Of a DNA stretch of 64,000 nucleotides, positions 1 to 7,882 are shown piece after piece (position 1 is the stretch's first letter; each line of letters begins with the position of its first letter). A program made the position numbers and the translations under genes. Source of the DNA: Clostridiales bacterium PH28_bin88 (GTDB lineage: Bacteria > Bacillota > PH28-bin88); contig LAKY01000063.1 in the NCBI GenBank assembly GCA_000987045.1, positions 104,280 through 168,279 on the forward strand, given 5' to 3'. Below the pieces are notes generated by a model. It had not been told where the DNA came from, searched no databases, and saw nothing but the letters and a program-made list of their open reading frames with translations.

Positions 1-260
1 CCCGCGTCAGGCTGCAACGCAGCCTGACGCCCCAGCATGTGCAATACTTCCGCCACCCTTCGCCGCCCATCTTCACTACCGGTGCTGGCGGCAAAACGAG
101 CAGCCCGCCGGTCCCACCATCCCGGGCCGGACCTTTCCGGCTGCTGCCGCCCGTACAGGGAATACCGCCGCTCCTGCTGCCAGGCTTGTTCCCAAAAGCC
201 GGCGTCACCCCACAGCCCTTTTCCCCATGTAGGGACAATAGTACGAGGATACTCCTCCAT
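1..260 (-). CDS. SAM-dependent methyltransferase, N-terminal part (runs off window)
   Basis: The minus-strand frame is open from an ATG at 260 to the window edge (86 codons), with GGAGAGGAG about 9 nt upstream. The N-terminus has the spacing of class I methyltransferases (FWEQAW early, then WWDRRAARFA), and the last visible residues (LQPDA) sit where the GxGxG SAM-binding strand would begin. That strand lies outside the window, so the family call is an inference. It is the last visible gene of the cobalamin-riboswitch operon, after the fused ABC ATPase. Its target is unknown; a corrinoid or metallophore precursor would fit the context, but nothing visible proves it. Confidence 0.55.
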   Translation of the reverse strand, partial: MEEYPRTIVPTWGKGLWGDAGFWEQAWQQERRYSLYGRQQPERSGPGWWDRRAARFAASTGSEDGRRRVAEVLHMLGRQAALQPDA

Positions 261-300
261 CAGCCGTCACTCCTCTCCAGACTTTTCTTTGTTATAAAGA

Positions 301-450
301 ATAAAGAAAACTTGGCTTGTGACGAGCTTGAGCGACGGCATAAGCCAAAGCTGCACTGATGCCTCCGCTGAAGAATACCCCATCTCTAGGTGCGGAAGCC
401 TTAATTTCACTGATGCCACCGAAAGTTATGCGCTTTGTGATGGTACGAGA
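301..450 (+). repeat. Dispersed structured repeat, copy A
   Basis: This copy begins with TAAAGAAAACTTGGCTTG and ends with a module (GCGGAAGCCTTA...CACTGATGCCAC...TGATGGTACGA) shared with copy B at 12548-12691. The middle differs from copies B and C. It overlaps the 3' end of the fused ABC ATPase gene on the other strand, so the last dozen or so residues of that protein are encoded by repeat sequence. The nature of the element (small mobile element or RNA) is unknown. Confidence 0.6.
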
Positions 451-2173
451 AATCGGTACCAGCACCGCAGTTATAGCCAAAATCCCGGGGTACGCCGGTT
501 GGCGGCAGGTCGTTGGTAAGGGATGGGGCTGCCGCCAACAGGCTTTTGGTGTAGAGATGCTTTGGCGCGTGGACCAACTGGTTGGTAGGCCCTTCCTCTA
601 CCATCTCACCGGCCCGCAGGACAGCCATGCGGTCGCTTACCTTCCTGGCCAAGGCCAGGTCGTGGGTGATAAACAGGATGGTTAATCCCCTTTTTTCCTG
701 TAGATTTAAGAAAAGCTTAATAATTTTAGCCTGTACGCTGGCGTCCAGCGCCGAGGTGGGCTCGTCGGCGATCAACAGCTTGGGGTTCAAGATCAAGGCC
801 CGGGCAATGGCCACTCTTTGCTTTTCCCCCCCGCTCAACTGGTGGGGATACCTGTCAAGAAACAGTTCATCAGCGGGAAGCTCCACTTCCGCTAAAACAG
901 CCTTAACCCTTTCCCGTTTTTCTGCCTCGCCACCCATCCCCTGCACGTCCAGGGGTTCTTTTACCGCTTGCAAGACAGTCATCCGGTGACTGACGGTTTC
1001 TCCAGGGTTCTGAAAAATCATCTGTACCCGGCGGAAAAACTCCTTCGCCCGCATCCCCCGGCCCTCATACCGGTTTCCCTCCAGCCTCATTTCCCCGCCG
1101 CTGGCCGGCATTAAACCCATGGTGATTTTGGCCAGCGTGCTTTTCCCGGAACCGCTTTCGCCCACCAAGGCCAGGGTTTCCCCTTCAAACAGGGTCAGCG
1201 AGACATCCCGCAGGGCCCAGTAGTCACCAAAGCGCTTGCTCACTCCTGTCAATTCCAGTAAGGGAACGATCCCACCGCGGTGGCAGGCCAGGAAGCGCTG
1301 GCCTGCCGGATGCAGGGCAGGCACCGCTTCGCCGCACACTTTCACCCGCTGGGTACAGCGAGGGTGGAAGGAGCAGCCGGATACCCCATGGGTCACCCTG
1401 CCCGGAATGCCCTGCAGGTCCTTGGTGGTGGTCATGTTTGGGTAAGACCGCAAAAGCCCCCGGGTGTACGGGTGGCGCGGGGCGGCCATCAGCAATTCGG
1501 TGGGGCCCAGTTCCACGACCCGGCCCCCGTACAAGACCGCCATTTGCCGGCCAAGCCGGGCTGCGGTAGCCAGGTCATGGGTGACTACCAGCACCATCCG
1601 GTCCTCCGCCATCGAACGGAGCAACCGGGTGACCTCGGCCCTGGTAAGGGTATCCAGGGAAGCGGTAGGTTCATCCAGGATCAATACTTCCGGGTCATGG
1701 GCGATGGCCATGGCCAGTATGACCCGCTGCTTTTCCCCGCCGCTCAACTGGTGGGGTAAAAGGTTGGCCCGCCGGCCGGCAATCCCCACCTGGTGGAGCA
1801 GCCCCCGCGCCTTTTCCCACGCCTCTGCCTTTCCTCTCCTGTCATGGGCCCAGATGGCCTCCAAAACCTGTACCAGGGCAGGGTATAACGGGTGGAGAGC
1901 ACTCTCCACGTTTTGCATAACCATCGCTATCTCTTTACCCCGGATGGAACGCCAGGCCGGCTCTGGAAGTTCAAGCAGGTTTCTCCCCTTGAACACTACT
2001 TCCCCTGTGCACCGGCCAGGCGCCAGTCCCATCAGACTCAGGGCCAGGGTGGTTTTCCCGGCCCCCGATTCACCAACCACCGCCAGGGGTTCTCCCCTCT
2101 TCAGTCTCAGGTTCAGGCCATTTAACACCGGGAAACCGTCATAGGATACGCTTAAATCCCTGATCTCCAACAC
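407..2173 (-). CDS. Fused double ATP-binding subunit of a nickel/peptide-type ABC importer (DppD-DppF fusion)
   Basis: This 588-residue cytoplasmic protein joins two complete ABC ATPase domains that are usually separate DppD/NikD and DppF/NikE subunits. Domain 1 has Walker A GESGAGKT (about 34-41), signature LSGGEKQR (about 143) and Walker B LILDEPTA. Domain 2 starts near residue 305 with GESGSGKST, LSGGEKQR and LIADEPTS. Between them lies the cysteine-containing oligopeptide-transporter linker (FHPRCTQRVKVC). It powers the permeases encoded just upstream. The C-terminal tail after AAAPS is unusual: its last residues (HHKAHNFRWHQ) are encoded inside dispersed repeat copy A, so an insertion probably replaced the original end. 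Substrate is not evident; the operon's cobalamin riboswitch points to cobalt, nickel or a corrinoid-related solute. Confidence 0.9.
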   Translation of the reverse strand: MLEIRDLSVSYDGFPVLNGLNLRLKRGEPLAVVGESGAGKTTLALSLMGLAPGRCTGEVVFKGRNLLELPEPAWRSIRGKEIAMVMQNVESALHPLYPALVQVLEAIWAHDRRGKAEAWEKARGLLHQVGIAGRRANLLPHQLSGGEKQRVILAMAIAHDPEVLILDEPTASLDTLTRAEVTRLLRSMAEDRMVLVVTHDLATAARLGRQMAVLYGGRVVELGPTELLMAAPRHPYTRGLLRSYPNMTTTKDLQGIPGRVTHGVSGCSFHPRCTQRVKVCGEAVPALHPAGQRFLACHRGGIVPLLELTGVSKRFGDYWALRDVSLTLFEGETLALVGESGSGKSTLAKITMGLMPASGGEMRLEGNRYEGRGMRAKEFFRRVQMIFQNPGETVSHRMTVLQAVKEPLDVQGMGGEAEKRERVKAVLAEVELPADELFLDRYPHQLSGGEKQRVAIARALILNPKLLIADEPTSALDASVQAKIIKLFLNLQEKRGLTILFITHDLALARKVSDRMAVLRAGEMVEEGPTNQLVHAPKHLYTKSLLAAAPSLTNDLPPTGVPRDFGYNCGAGTDFSYHHKAHNFRWHQ

Positions 2174-2210
2174 GGCAACTCCCTCGAAAACAAGTTTTTA
2201 AATCCCACCT

Positions 2211-3074
2211 TCAGGTTTTTGCTTTGCCGTCCTTTGGCCTGGCAGCCCGCAGCCGCGGGTCGAGGACCGCCTCCAGGGCAGAACCCACAAAGCTTAAACC
2301 CATTACGGTCACTGAAAGGGCCAGACCGGTGGGCACCAGCCACCACTTCCACGTATCCAGGTAAGTGAAAGCCATGGCCCGTTGCATCATCTTGCCCCAG
2401 CTCAGGAGAGAGGGATCCGCCACCCCCAGGAAAGACAGCCCTGCCTCCATAAACACCGCCCGGCGCGCGTCCTGGATCATCACCGCCACGAGAATGGGTC
2501 CCAGGTCCGGTAGGATATGGCGGGTCAACAGGTGCCAGCGGCCGGCGCCATAGGCGCGGGCGGCCACCACCGGCATCCTGGCTTGCAGCGAGAGGGTCTG
2601 GGCGCGGATTATCCTGGCTCCTCCGGGCCAGATTAAAATAGACAGCAGGACGACTAGCAATCCCAGGTTGGGCCGCAGGTAGGCGGCTGCCAGCATCACC
2701 ACGATCACCGGAGGAATGACCAGCATGACGTCCACCGCCCGCATCCAGCACCTGTCGTACAACCCGCCCAACAGGGCGGTGGAAGAACCGATAATCAGGC
2801 TGAACGCCCCGGCCAGGGCCGCCACGCCGCCTCCGACCACCAGGGAAGTCCGGGCACCGTAGAGGAGCCGGCTCCAGACGTCCTGCCCCACGTCATTGGT
2901 GCCCAGCCAGTGCTCCCGGGATGGCGGCGCCAACGGCGGCCCCGCATATTCCGCCGGTTCATGGGCAGCCAGGAGCGGCGCAAAAAGAGCCAGCCCCACC
3001 ACCAGCGCCAAAAGCCCCAGCCCGGCGCGTCCCAGACCGTCTTGGCGAAAGGTTTGCCAGTAATTAATGTGCAT
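2211..3074 (-). CDS. ABC importer permease, DppC/NikC type
   Basis: This 287-residue inner-membrane permease starts with a DppC-like N-terminal helix, followed by the periplasmic LGTNDVGQDVWSRLLYGAR signature typical of DppC/OppC and about five more helices. The ATPase-coupling EAA loop is ARAYGAGRWHLLTRHILP. The family is known to pair with a DppB permease. Its start overlaps the end of the upstream permease gene by 11 bp, indicating translational coupling. The fused ATPase follows 37 bp downstream. Length is normal for the family. Confidence 0.9.
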   Translation of the reverse strand: MHINYWQTFRQDGLGRAGLGLLALVVGLALFAPLLAAHEPAEYAGPPLAPPSREHWLGTNDVGQDVWSRLLYGARTSLVVGGGVAALAGAFSLIIGSSTALLGGLYDRCWMRAVDVMLVIPPVIVVMLAAAYLRPNLGLLVVLLSILIWPGGARIIRAQTLSLQARMPVVAARAYGAGRWHLLTRHILPDLGPILVAVMIQDARRAVFMEAGLSFLGVADPSLLSWGKMMQRAMAFTYLDTWKWWLVPTGLALSVTVMGLSFVGSALEAVLDPRLRAARPKDGKAKT

Positions 3075-4050
3075 GGTTCACCCTCGGGTCCAGTTTTACG
3101 TAAGCCATATCCACCAGGTAATTCGCCAGCAAGACCGCGACCGCCACCATCAGGAGAATACCCTGCAGAAGCGGGTAGTCCCGCGCCAGCAAAGCAGTAT
3201 GGATTAAACCACCGACACCCGGATAACTGAAGACCACTTCCACGAAAAGCGCCCCGGTAAATACCCGGCCCGCCCCTATCCCCGCCTGGGTCACCGCCGG
3301 CAGCAGGGCATTTCTCCCCGCGTGCCGGTACCTCACCACCGCATCGCTCAAGCCCTTGGCCCTGGCTGTCAGGATAAAGCTTTCTCCCAGGGTGGTAATC
3401 ATGGTATTGCGGGTCAACAGGTAGCTGCCGGACAGGTGCACCAGGGATAACGCCGCCAGGGGCAAGGCCAGGTGCTGCAACACGTCCGCCACCAGCGCCG
3501 GCCCGGCAAGGCTGGCATAGGGGGTTACCGCCCCGGCCAGGGGCAGCACGCCCCAGGCAACTCCGAACACGAGGAGCAGCAACATCCCCATGAAAAAGTC
3601 GGGGAAACCGCTGAGGCACATGAAAGCGGCCAGCATCGCCTGGTCTCCCGGGCGGCTGCGCCTCCAGCCCGATTCGATGCCCAGGAGAACGCCGGCCAGG
3701 GTGGAAAAAACCATGGCAAGGCCGGCCAGGAGCAAGGTCCAGGGCAAGGCCCCCAGGACCACTTTCAGCACCGGGGCGCGGTAGTAATAGGAGTGGCCCA
3801 GATCTCCCCGGACTAAAGCCAGCAGGTACGAGCCGAACTGCCTGACCAAAGGCTGGTCCAGGGAAAAGCGCCGCACCAGTTCGGCTTTAAATTCCGGTGT
3901 CATGCCCAGCAGGGCTTCGTCACCGTAAATGGCCTGTAGCGGGTCCCCCGGCATCAGCCGTGGCAACAGGAAATTCAGGCAGACGATTGCACTGAAGGCT
4001 ATCAGGTAGTTGGCCGCATGGCCTAACTTAGAGAAATGATCTCCCCGCAT
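3064..4050 (-). CDS. ABC importer permease, DppB/NikB type
   Basis: This 328-residue permease has an N-terminal helix (NYLIAFSAIVCLNFLLPRL), the DppB hallmark MPGDPLQAIYGDEA, and five further hydrophobic segments. The EAA coupling loop is TARAKGLSDAVVRYRHAG. It forms the translocation pore with the DppC partner. Its ATG follows directly on the stop of the DUF1858 gene with no gap, so the small protein and the permease are probably translated together. Length and architecture are normal for DppB. Confidence 0.9.
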   Translation of the reverse strand: MRGDHFSKLGHAANYLIAFSAIVCLNFLLPRLMPGDPLQAIYGDEALLGMTPEFKAELVRRFSLDQPLVRQFGSYLLALVRGDLGHSYYYRAPVLKVVLGALPWTLLLAGLAMVFSTLAGVLLGIESGWRRSRPGDQAMLAAFMCLSGFPDFFMGMLLLLVFGVAWGVLPLAGAVTPYASLAGPALVADVLQHLALPLAALSLVHLSGSYLLTRNTMITTLGESFILTARAKGLSDAVVRYRHAGRNALLPAVTQAGIGAGRVFTGALFVEVVFSYPGVGGLIHTALLARDYPLLQGILLMVAVAVLLANYLVDMAYVKLDPRVNHAH

Positions 4051-4263
4051 CTACGTAATCCCACACCGTTCTATCGCCATGTTAATCTCCAACAGTATCT
4101 CATTCACATCAATACCGTGCTGCCGGCCGGCCTGCTCCAGCGGATCAAAAAGCGATTGACAACAAATGCAGGCGCCTGAACGCCGTTCGTATTCCTTGAA
4201 TACGGCCAGGGACTCCGGGTGTTTCTCCACGATATCGAGGATAACCATGTCCTTGTTGATCAA
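4051..4263 (-). CDS. DUF1858-type small protein inside the ABC importer operon
   Basis: This 70-residue soluble protein carries the DUF1858 pattern: an N-terminal helix (VILDIVEKHPESLAVFKEYER), a cysteine cluster CICCQS, then a short helical end. DUF1858 domains often accompany redox or metal proteins; their function is not settled. It sits between the substrate-binding lipoprotein (24 bp upstream) and the DppB permease (0 bp downstream), an unusual place for this domain. The clustered cysteines could bind a metal, which would fit a metal-uptake operon; this is inference. Confidence 0.7.
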   Translation of the reverse strand: MINKDMVILDIVEKHPESLAVFKEYERRSGACICCQSLFDPLEQAGRQHGIDVNEILLEINMAIERCGIT

Positions 4264-4287
4264 GCTATTCGCTCCTTTTCCTCCATG

Positions 4288-5928
4288 CTACCGCTTGAGA
4301 AAGGCCATTTTATTAACCGGGACCGGTACCCCCGAACCAACGCCTCCCGTGGTATAGTAAAGGGGTACGCTGCCGTCATGTACCCAGTACCAGGTGGGAT
4401 AGTAAAGGGGTATCGCCGGCATCTCCCGGGCATAGTGTTCCTGCACCCCGGCGACCAGCTCCCGGCGTTTGTCTTCATCCATTTCCCGGAGCTGGCTTTG
4501 CAATAGCCCATTGAGTAGTTCACTGCCTTCGTACCGGGCGCTGTTAAACCCCTGCCCCAGGATTGACTGGTTCAAACTCTGCTGCGGGTCACCCCCCAGC
4601 CCGCCGTGCCCGCTTAAAGCCAGGTCAAATTGCCACTCACCCACCCGGCTGTCCAGGGTTTTGGCTTCCAGGCTGCGCAGGTTGACCTTGATACCGGCCC
4701 TTTCCAGTTGTTCCTTAACCAGTTCCCCTTCCCGTTCTCCCGGCGCGCCTGCCGTCGCGGCAGTCCCGCCCCTGATCAACAGTTCCAGTTCCAGCACCCG
4801 GCCGTCCTTCCGGTAATAATCGCCCTGGCGGGTGTAACCCAGGCCCGCCAGGATCTCGCCGGCCCTGGCCGGATTGTACCCGTATGGCTCAATGGCGGGA
4901 TTGTACCAGGGGTTGTCCGGGGGAAGGAGGCCGGGACTGCCCGCCAGCCCATGCCCCCGCAAGCAGATTTCTACCAGGGCTTGCCGGTCGATGGCATAGG
5001 CCAGCGCCTGGCGGAATTCTGTTTGTGCCAGCGGATCCCTCCGGTGGTTGATCATCAACTTGGCCACCCAGTCGTGGGAGCCTTCAAGGATCTGAAACCC
5101 TTCCTTCTCCAGCGCCCCCACCAGCTCCGGCGGCACCTGGGCAGCATTAACCTGTTGCTGCTGCAGGGCAGAGGCCGCCACCTGCTCGCCCATTTTAATA
5201 AACTTCAACTGGCCCACCTGTGGCTTCCCCTGGTAGTAATTTTCATTAGCAGCGTAGAGGTAAATGCCCTGCTCTTTGTTGTAGTCCACCAGCTGAAAAG
5301 GGCCGGTGCCAACGAGCGCTTCTTTTTCCTGGAATTGTTCAGGATTTTCTACGCCCTTCCAGATGTGTTCAGGAAGGATAGGCAAAGTACCCAACACATT
5401 AGTTAAAAATGGAGCGTAAGGTTTACTCAGGTAAAGCTTTACCGTATGGTCGTCAATAGCTTCTGCTTGATTGACAATGGTTGTGTCCACCCACTGGTAA
5501 GGATGCTTTTGCATATATTGAAAGGTAAACACCACGTCGCCGGCGGTAAACTTTTTACCATCGTGCCACGTGACACCTCTTTGCAGTTCAAGCAGATAAG
5601 CGTTCTCCTCTTTCAGGTATTGCCAGCTCTTAGCCAGCGCCGGTACGTAACCCTGGTCGTCTTTCCAGACCAGCGTATCAAAAATGAGGCTCATCCGTAT
5701 GTATCCCGGGCCACGGGAGTAGTGGGCGTGGGGTGAAGGAAAACCCCAGTCGCCGGTTGGGTCGGCGATAGTATAAGTTATCTCTTTATTCCCGATACCT
5801 GACCCGGGACCGCCACAACCTGCTAACGCTAAACCCATCAGAGCAACGGCTAACCCAAAAACCAGTAGTCGTGTAACCTTGTCTTGCTTTCTATCCTTCG
5901 GTTCAACTTGACTGAACGGTTTTTTCAT
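4288..5928 (-). CDS. Extracytoplasmic substrate-binding lipoprotein of the ABC importer (SBP family 5)
   Basis: This 546-residue protein has a basic N-terminus, a hydrophobic stretch and a lipobox LAGC (Cys38), so it is anchored in the membrane by lipid. The body is the DppA/NikA/OppA type: WKDDQGYVPALAKSWQY, GVTWHDGKKFTAGDVVFTFQ, a long central region with LAYAIDRQ, and a C-terminal PLYYPTWYW segment. The family binds peptides, nickel-histidine complexes, opines or heme; the substrate cannot be read here. Cobalamin control suggests a cobalt or nickel chelate or a corrinoid fragment. It is 53 bp downstream of the FmdE-like fragment. The ATG at 5928 has AAGGAG about 15 nt upstream, which is wide spacing. 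Confidence 0.88.
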   Translation of the reverse strand: MKKPFSQVEPKDRKQDKVTRLLVFGLAVALMGLALAGCGGPGSGIGNKEITYTIADPTGDWGFPSPHAHYSRGPGYIRMSLIFDTLVWKDDQGYVPALAKSWQYLKEENAYLLELQRGVTWHDGKKFTAGDVVFTFQYMQKHPYQWVDTTIVNQAEAIDDHTVKLYLSKPYAPFLTNVLGTLPILPEHIWKGVENPEQFQEKEALVGTGPFQLVDYNKEQGIYLYAANENYYQGKPQVGQLKFIKMGEQVAASALQQQQVNAAQVPPELVGALEKEGFQILEGSHDWVAKLMINHRRDPLAQTEFRQALAYAIDRQALVEICLRGHGLAGSPGLLPPDNPWYNPAIEPYGYNPARAGEILAGLGYTRQGDYYRKDGRVLELELLIRGGTAATAGAPGEREGELVKEQLERAGIKVNLRSLEAKTLDSRVGEWQFDLALSGHGGLGGDPQQSLNQSILGQGFNSARYEGSELLNGLLQSQLREMDEDKRRELVAGVQEHYAREMPAIPLYYPTWYWVHDGSVPLYYTTGGVGSGVPVPVNKMAFLKR

Positions 5929-5981
5929 GGTGTCTTTTCATTGCTCCTTCCTGATTCCATGATAATCTCGCCAGGATCTCC

Positions 5982-6380
5982 TTACCCCGAAAGCCCGGTG
6001 ACCGGCGCCCTGTATTCCGCGGCACAGGCGGAACACACCACCCGGCCTTGCTGCAGCCGGGCCCGCGGTTCCATTACCCCCTCGCCGCACTCGCTACACT
6101 GGACCGTCGGGAATATCCTCGCCCGAGGCGGTAGTTCCACCCTTACCCGCCTGACATCAAACAACTCTTTCTCATGCATCTGGTTAAGATATTCGGCCTT
6201 TTGGTAGTGCAGCCGTGAAAACTCTTCCCGCTCCCCTTCATCCAGCTGTTCCCGAGCCATTCTTTCCAGCATCCTCTGGTGTTCGTCCTGCCGGCCAAAG
6301 GCCCCGTATTTCAGAGCCACCCGAACCCCTTCGCCGGTATCCCGGCGGGCAAAGGTAAATACCTGTTTGCCGCGGTCCAA
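5982..6380 (-). pseudogene. FmdE-family protein lacking its N-terminal domain
   Basis: These 132 codons match only the C-terminal half of FmdE-family proteins: a DRGKQVFTFARR...GVRVALK strand pair, a charged helix, VELPPRARIF, and a zinc ribbon (CSECGEGVMEPRAR...CSAC). The N-terminal FmdE core with its HGHxCPG motif is absent. Upstream, the frame runs into the cobalamin riboswitch and meets a TGA, so nothing is hidden there. The only starts are a TTG at 6380, inside the T-run after the aptamer, or internal GTG/ATG codons without good ribosome sites. It is either a truncated remnant or a short zinc-ribbon protein made from an internal start. FmdE-like proteins often lie beside metal and corrinoid genes, so the operon position is meaningful. 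Confidence 0.6.
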
Positions 6381-6383
6381 AAA

Positions 6384-6562
6384 GACCAGGTGAGCAGGTT
6401 TCCTGGCTCGGGGTCATGGTAGCTTTGCGCCTTCCCAGGCCCTAAAGGCCCAGTGGCATCATGCAAAGCAGCTCTCCCTCACAGTGGCGGGACCGCGCCA
6501 GACTCTCACTGGCTTCCCTTTTGTCCTGTGATGATACAGGACCACTCGCTCCGGTTCCTATT
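6384..6562 (-). promoter_or_regulatory. Cobalamin (B12) riboswitch
   Basis: Read on the minus strand, the segment holds the conserved blocks of adenosylcobalamin aptamers in order: AAAAGGGAAGCC...GTGAGAGTCTGGC, CGGTCCCGCCACTGTGA (B12 box), GCATGATGCCACTGG, CTGGGAAGGCGC, and GAGCCAGGAAACCTGC at the 3' end. Directly after it, CCAGG and CCTGG arms followed by TCTTTTT look like an intrinsic terminator (about 6376-6407), suggesting termination control when cobalamin is bound. It heads the ABC importer operon (5982 down to 1). Confidence 0.93.
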
Positions 6563-6730
6563 AAGTTTGTGTTTTTACATAATTTTTTTATCCTATCACA
6601 GTTCCTACTTCACGTCCATTTCTTTTTGACGCAGCATTCCTTAGTAGGAAAAGCCACCTACCCTCTCGGCCCGTGATAAACCCTGGTTTCATGGAAATAA
6701 TAACTTCGTAAAGCAAAGGAGGTAGATGTA

Positions 6731-6964
6731 ATGAGTTGTACCAGCATGCGGCACCGGTTTGAGGAAGAAAAGCAGCGGGGTTTGACCTTCGCCAAGGCCA
6801 TGGAGATCTTCCAGGATGTAGACGGTTCTGTGGCGGCCCATAAAAACGAACTAGAGGAGTTGAGGAGATCTAACGTAAATCCTGGAGAGATCCACCATCT
6901 CCAGGAGCATATCGCTGACGGGGAGAGCTTGTTGCAGGAAATCAGTTCTATGCGCTTGCACTAA
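6731..6964 (+). CDS. Small hypothetical protein, charged and helical
   Basis: The gene starts at an ATG with an excellent ribosome site (AAAGGAGG, 8 nt upstream) and encodes 77 residues, rich in Glu, Lys and Gln and mostly helical, with a pattern that could form a coiled coil (HKNELEELRRS...HHLQEHIADGESLLQEI). No transmembrane segment or signal peptide is visible. It stands alone, divergent from the riboswitch operon, with a hairpin terminator at 7029. I do not recognise the family. Confidence 0.65.
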   Translation: MSCTSMRHRFEEEKQRGLTFAKAMEIFQDVDGSVAAHKNELEELRRSNVNPGEIHHLQEHIADGESLLQEISSMRLH

Positions 6965-7028
6965 AATAACAGGCCGTCATACCTTTACTAACAGCCAGGC
7001 TTGACCCTGTTCTTTTTCGCCAACATAA

Positions 7029-7054
7029 AAGGCTGGGATTTTACTCCCAGCCTT
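7029..7054. terminator. Bidirectional hairpin terminator
   Basis: A perfect 10-bp stem (AAGGCTGGGA / TCCCAGCCTT) with a 6-nt loop lies between the convergent small gene at 6731 and the cytochrome remnant at 7108. The flanks are only moderately T-rich, so termination strength is uncertain. Confidence 0.6.
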
Positions 7055-7107
7055 GTCTATACCTGCATCCTATCTGTAAAGGGCATCACACATTCATTTG
7101 GTGAGAT

Positions 7108-7666
7108 TTATTTAAGTCGCTTGAGGGACTCGTCTAACAGAGCCCTGGTGTATGCCGGGTTATGTGCACCGGCGCTGTAGCGTTCCAGATCCTCTTTCAG
7201 CATGTAATAGTTGCAAGCAGCCACATAAGCTTCCAGGGGTACATTTTTGACGTCAACACGATTCCCTTGAGCATCTTCAAACGGGAAGGTTAATCTTGTG
7301 CCACCAATCTTCACCGCACCCGGTACCTTTGCTACTGCCAGCTTCTGTAATTCATCCAGCTTCTCAGTCATTTCGGCCTTCAGATTACCGCCCACAGTGT
7401 AGTCAGTTATACCAGGGTGACAGGTTCCGCAGGTTTGCTTCATGTAATCCTTGTTCATTGTGAACTCGTGAGACTTATATCCGTCTGCTGTTTTCGGCAT
7501 GTGGCAGCCTACGCAACCGAGGGATTGGTGTACAGCGGAACTGGCATATGTGACACCAGGGTACTCCATGCCGCCATTACCGACCCAGGGCTGCGATGTT
7601 TTCCGCGAAGTCGCCCGGATTTACGGTCAGGCCAGCCTGTTTTGCAACACTTTCATTTATATTCTG
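7108..7666 (-). pseudogene. Decayed multiheme c-type cytochrome (C-terminal remnant, frameshifted)
   Basis: The longest open frame (7108-7569, 153 codons) has two heme c motifs, CVGCH and CGTCH, and ends in the AHNPAYTRALLDESLKRLK pattern common at the C-terminus of multiheme cytochromes. It has no signal peptide and starts mid-domain. Just upstream, another frame reads ESVAKQAGLTVNPGDF and ALGR before a TAA; deleting one T near 7579 would join the two frames smoothly. That frame is itself cut by a TAG at about 7667. The gene has therefore lost its 5' part and carries a one-base frameshift. It lies downstream of the hairpin-flanked accessory patch and may have been broken when that patch arrived. 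Confidence 0.7.
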
Positions 7667-7754
7667 CTAACCGTAGTAATCATTGCATATTGATACTGCC
7701 ATGACACTGTATCACATCACTCAATTGTCAGTGTATTCCTGCTCCCGTAATCGC

Positions 7755-7796
7755 CGAAGCCCCGCCGTTTAGGCGAGGCTTTGGAGGAGATAGACT
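7755..7796 (+). repeat. Hairpin repeat, left copy
   Basis: The sequence GAAGCCCCGCC-GTTTA-GGCGAGGCTTT followed by GGAGGAGATA is nearly identical to 10529-10572 (same orientation, about 40 bp). The hairpin-plus-GGAGGA layout resembles ends of IS200/IS605-type elements, but no transposase or TnpB is present. The two copies bracket a 2.8 kb accessory patch. Confidence 0.55.
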
Positions 7797-7882
7797 GACA
7801 TCATCCCGGCGGCGGGACTGGGGACGCGGTTCTTGCTGGACGGCCCTTTTCATAAATCCTCTCTGGGTACCCAGCTGATTCT

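Noticed and set aside
4..30. Perfect 12-bp inverted repeat with a 3-nt loop at the window start
   Set aside because: It lies inside the methyltransferase reading frame and encodes family-typical residues, with no T-run; treated as coincidence of coding sequence.
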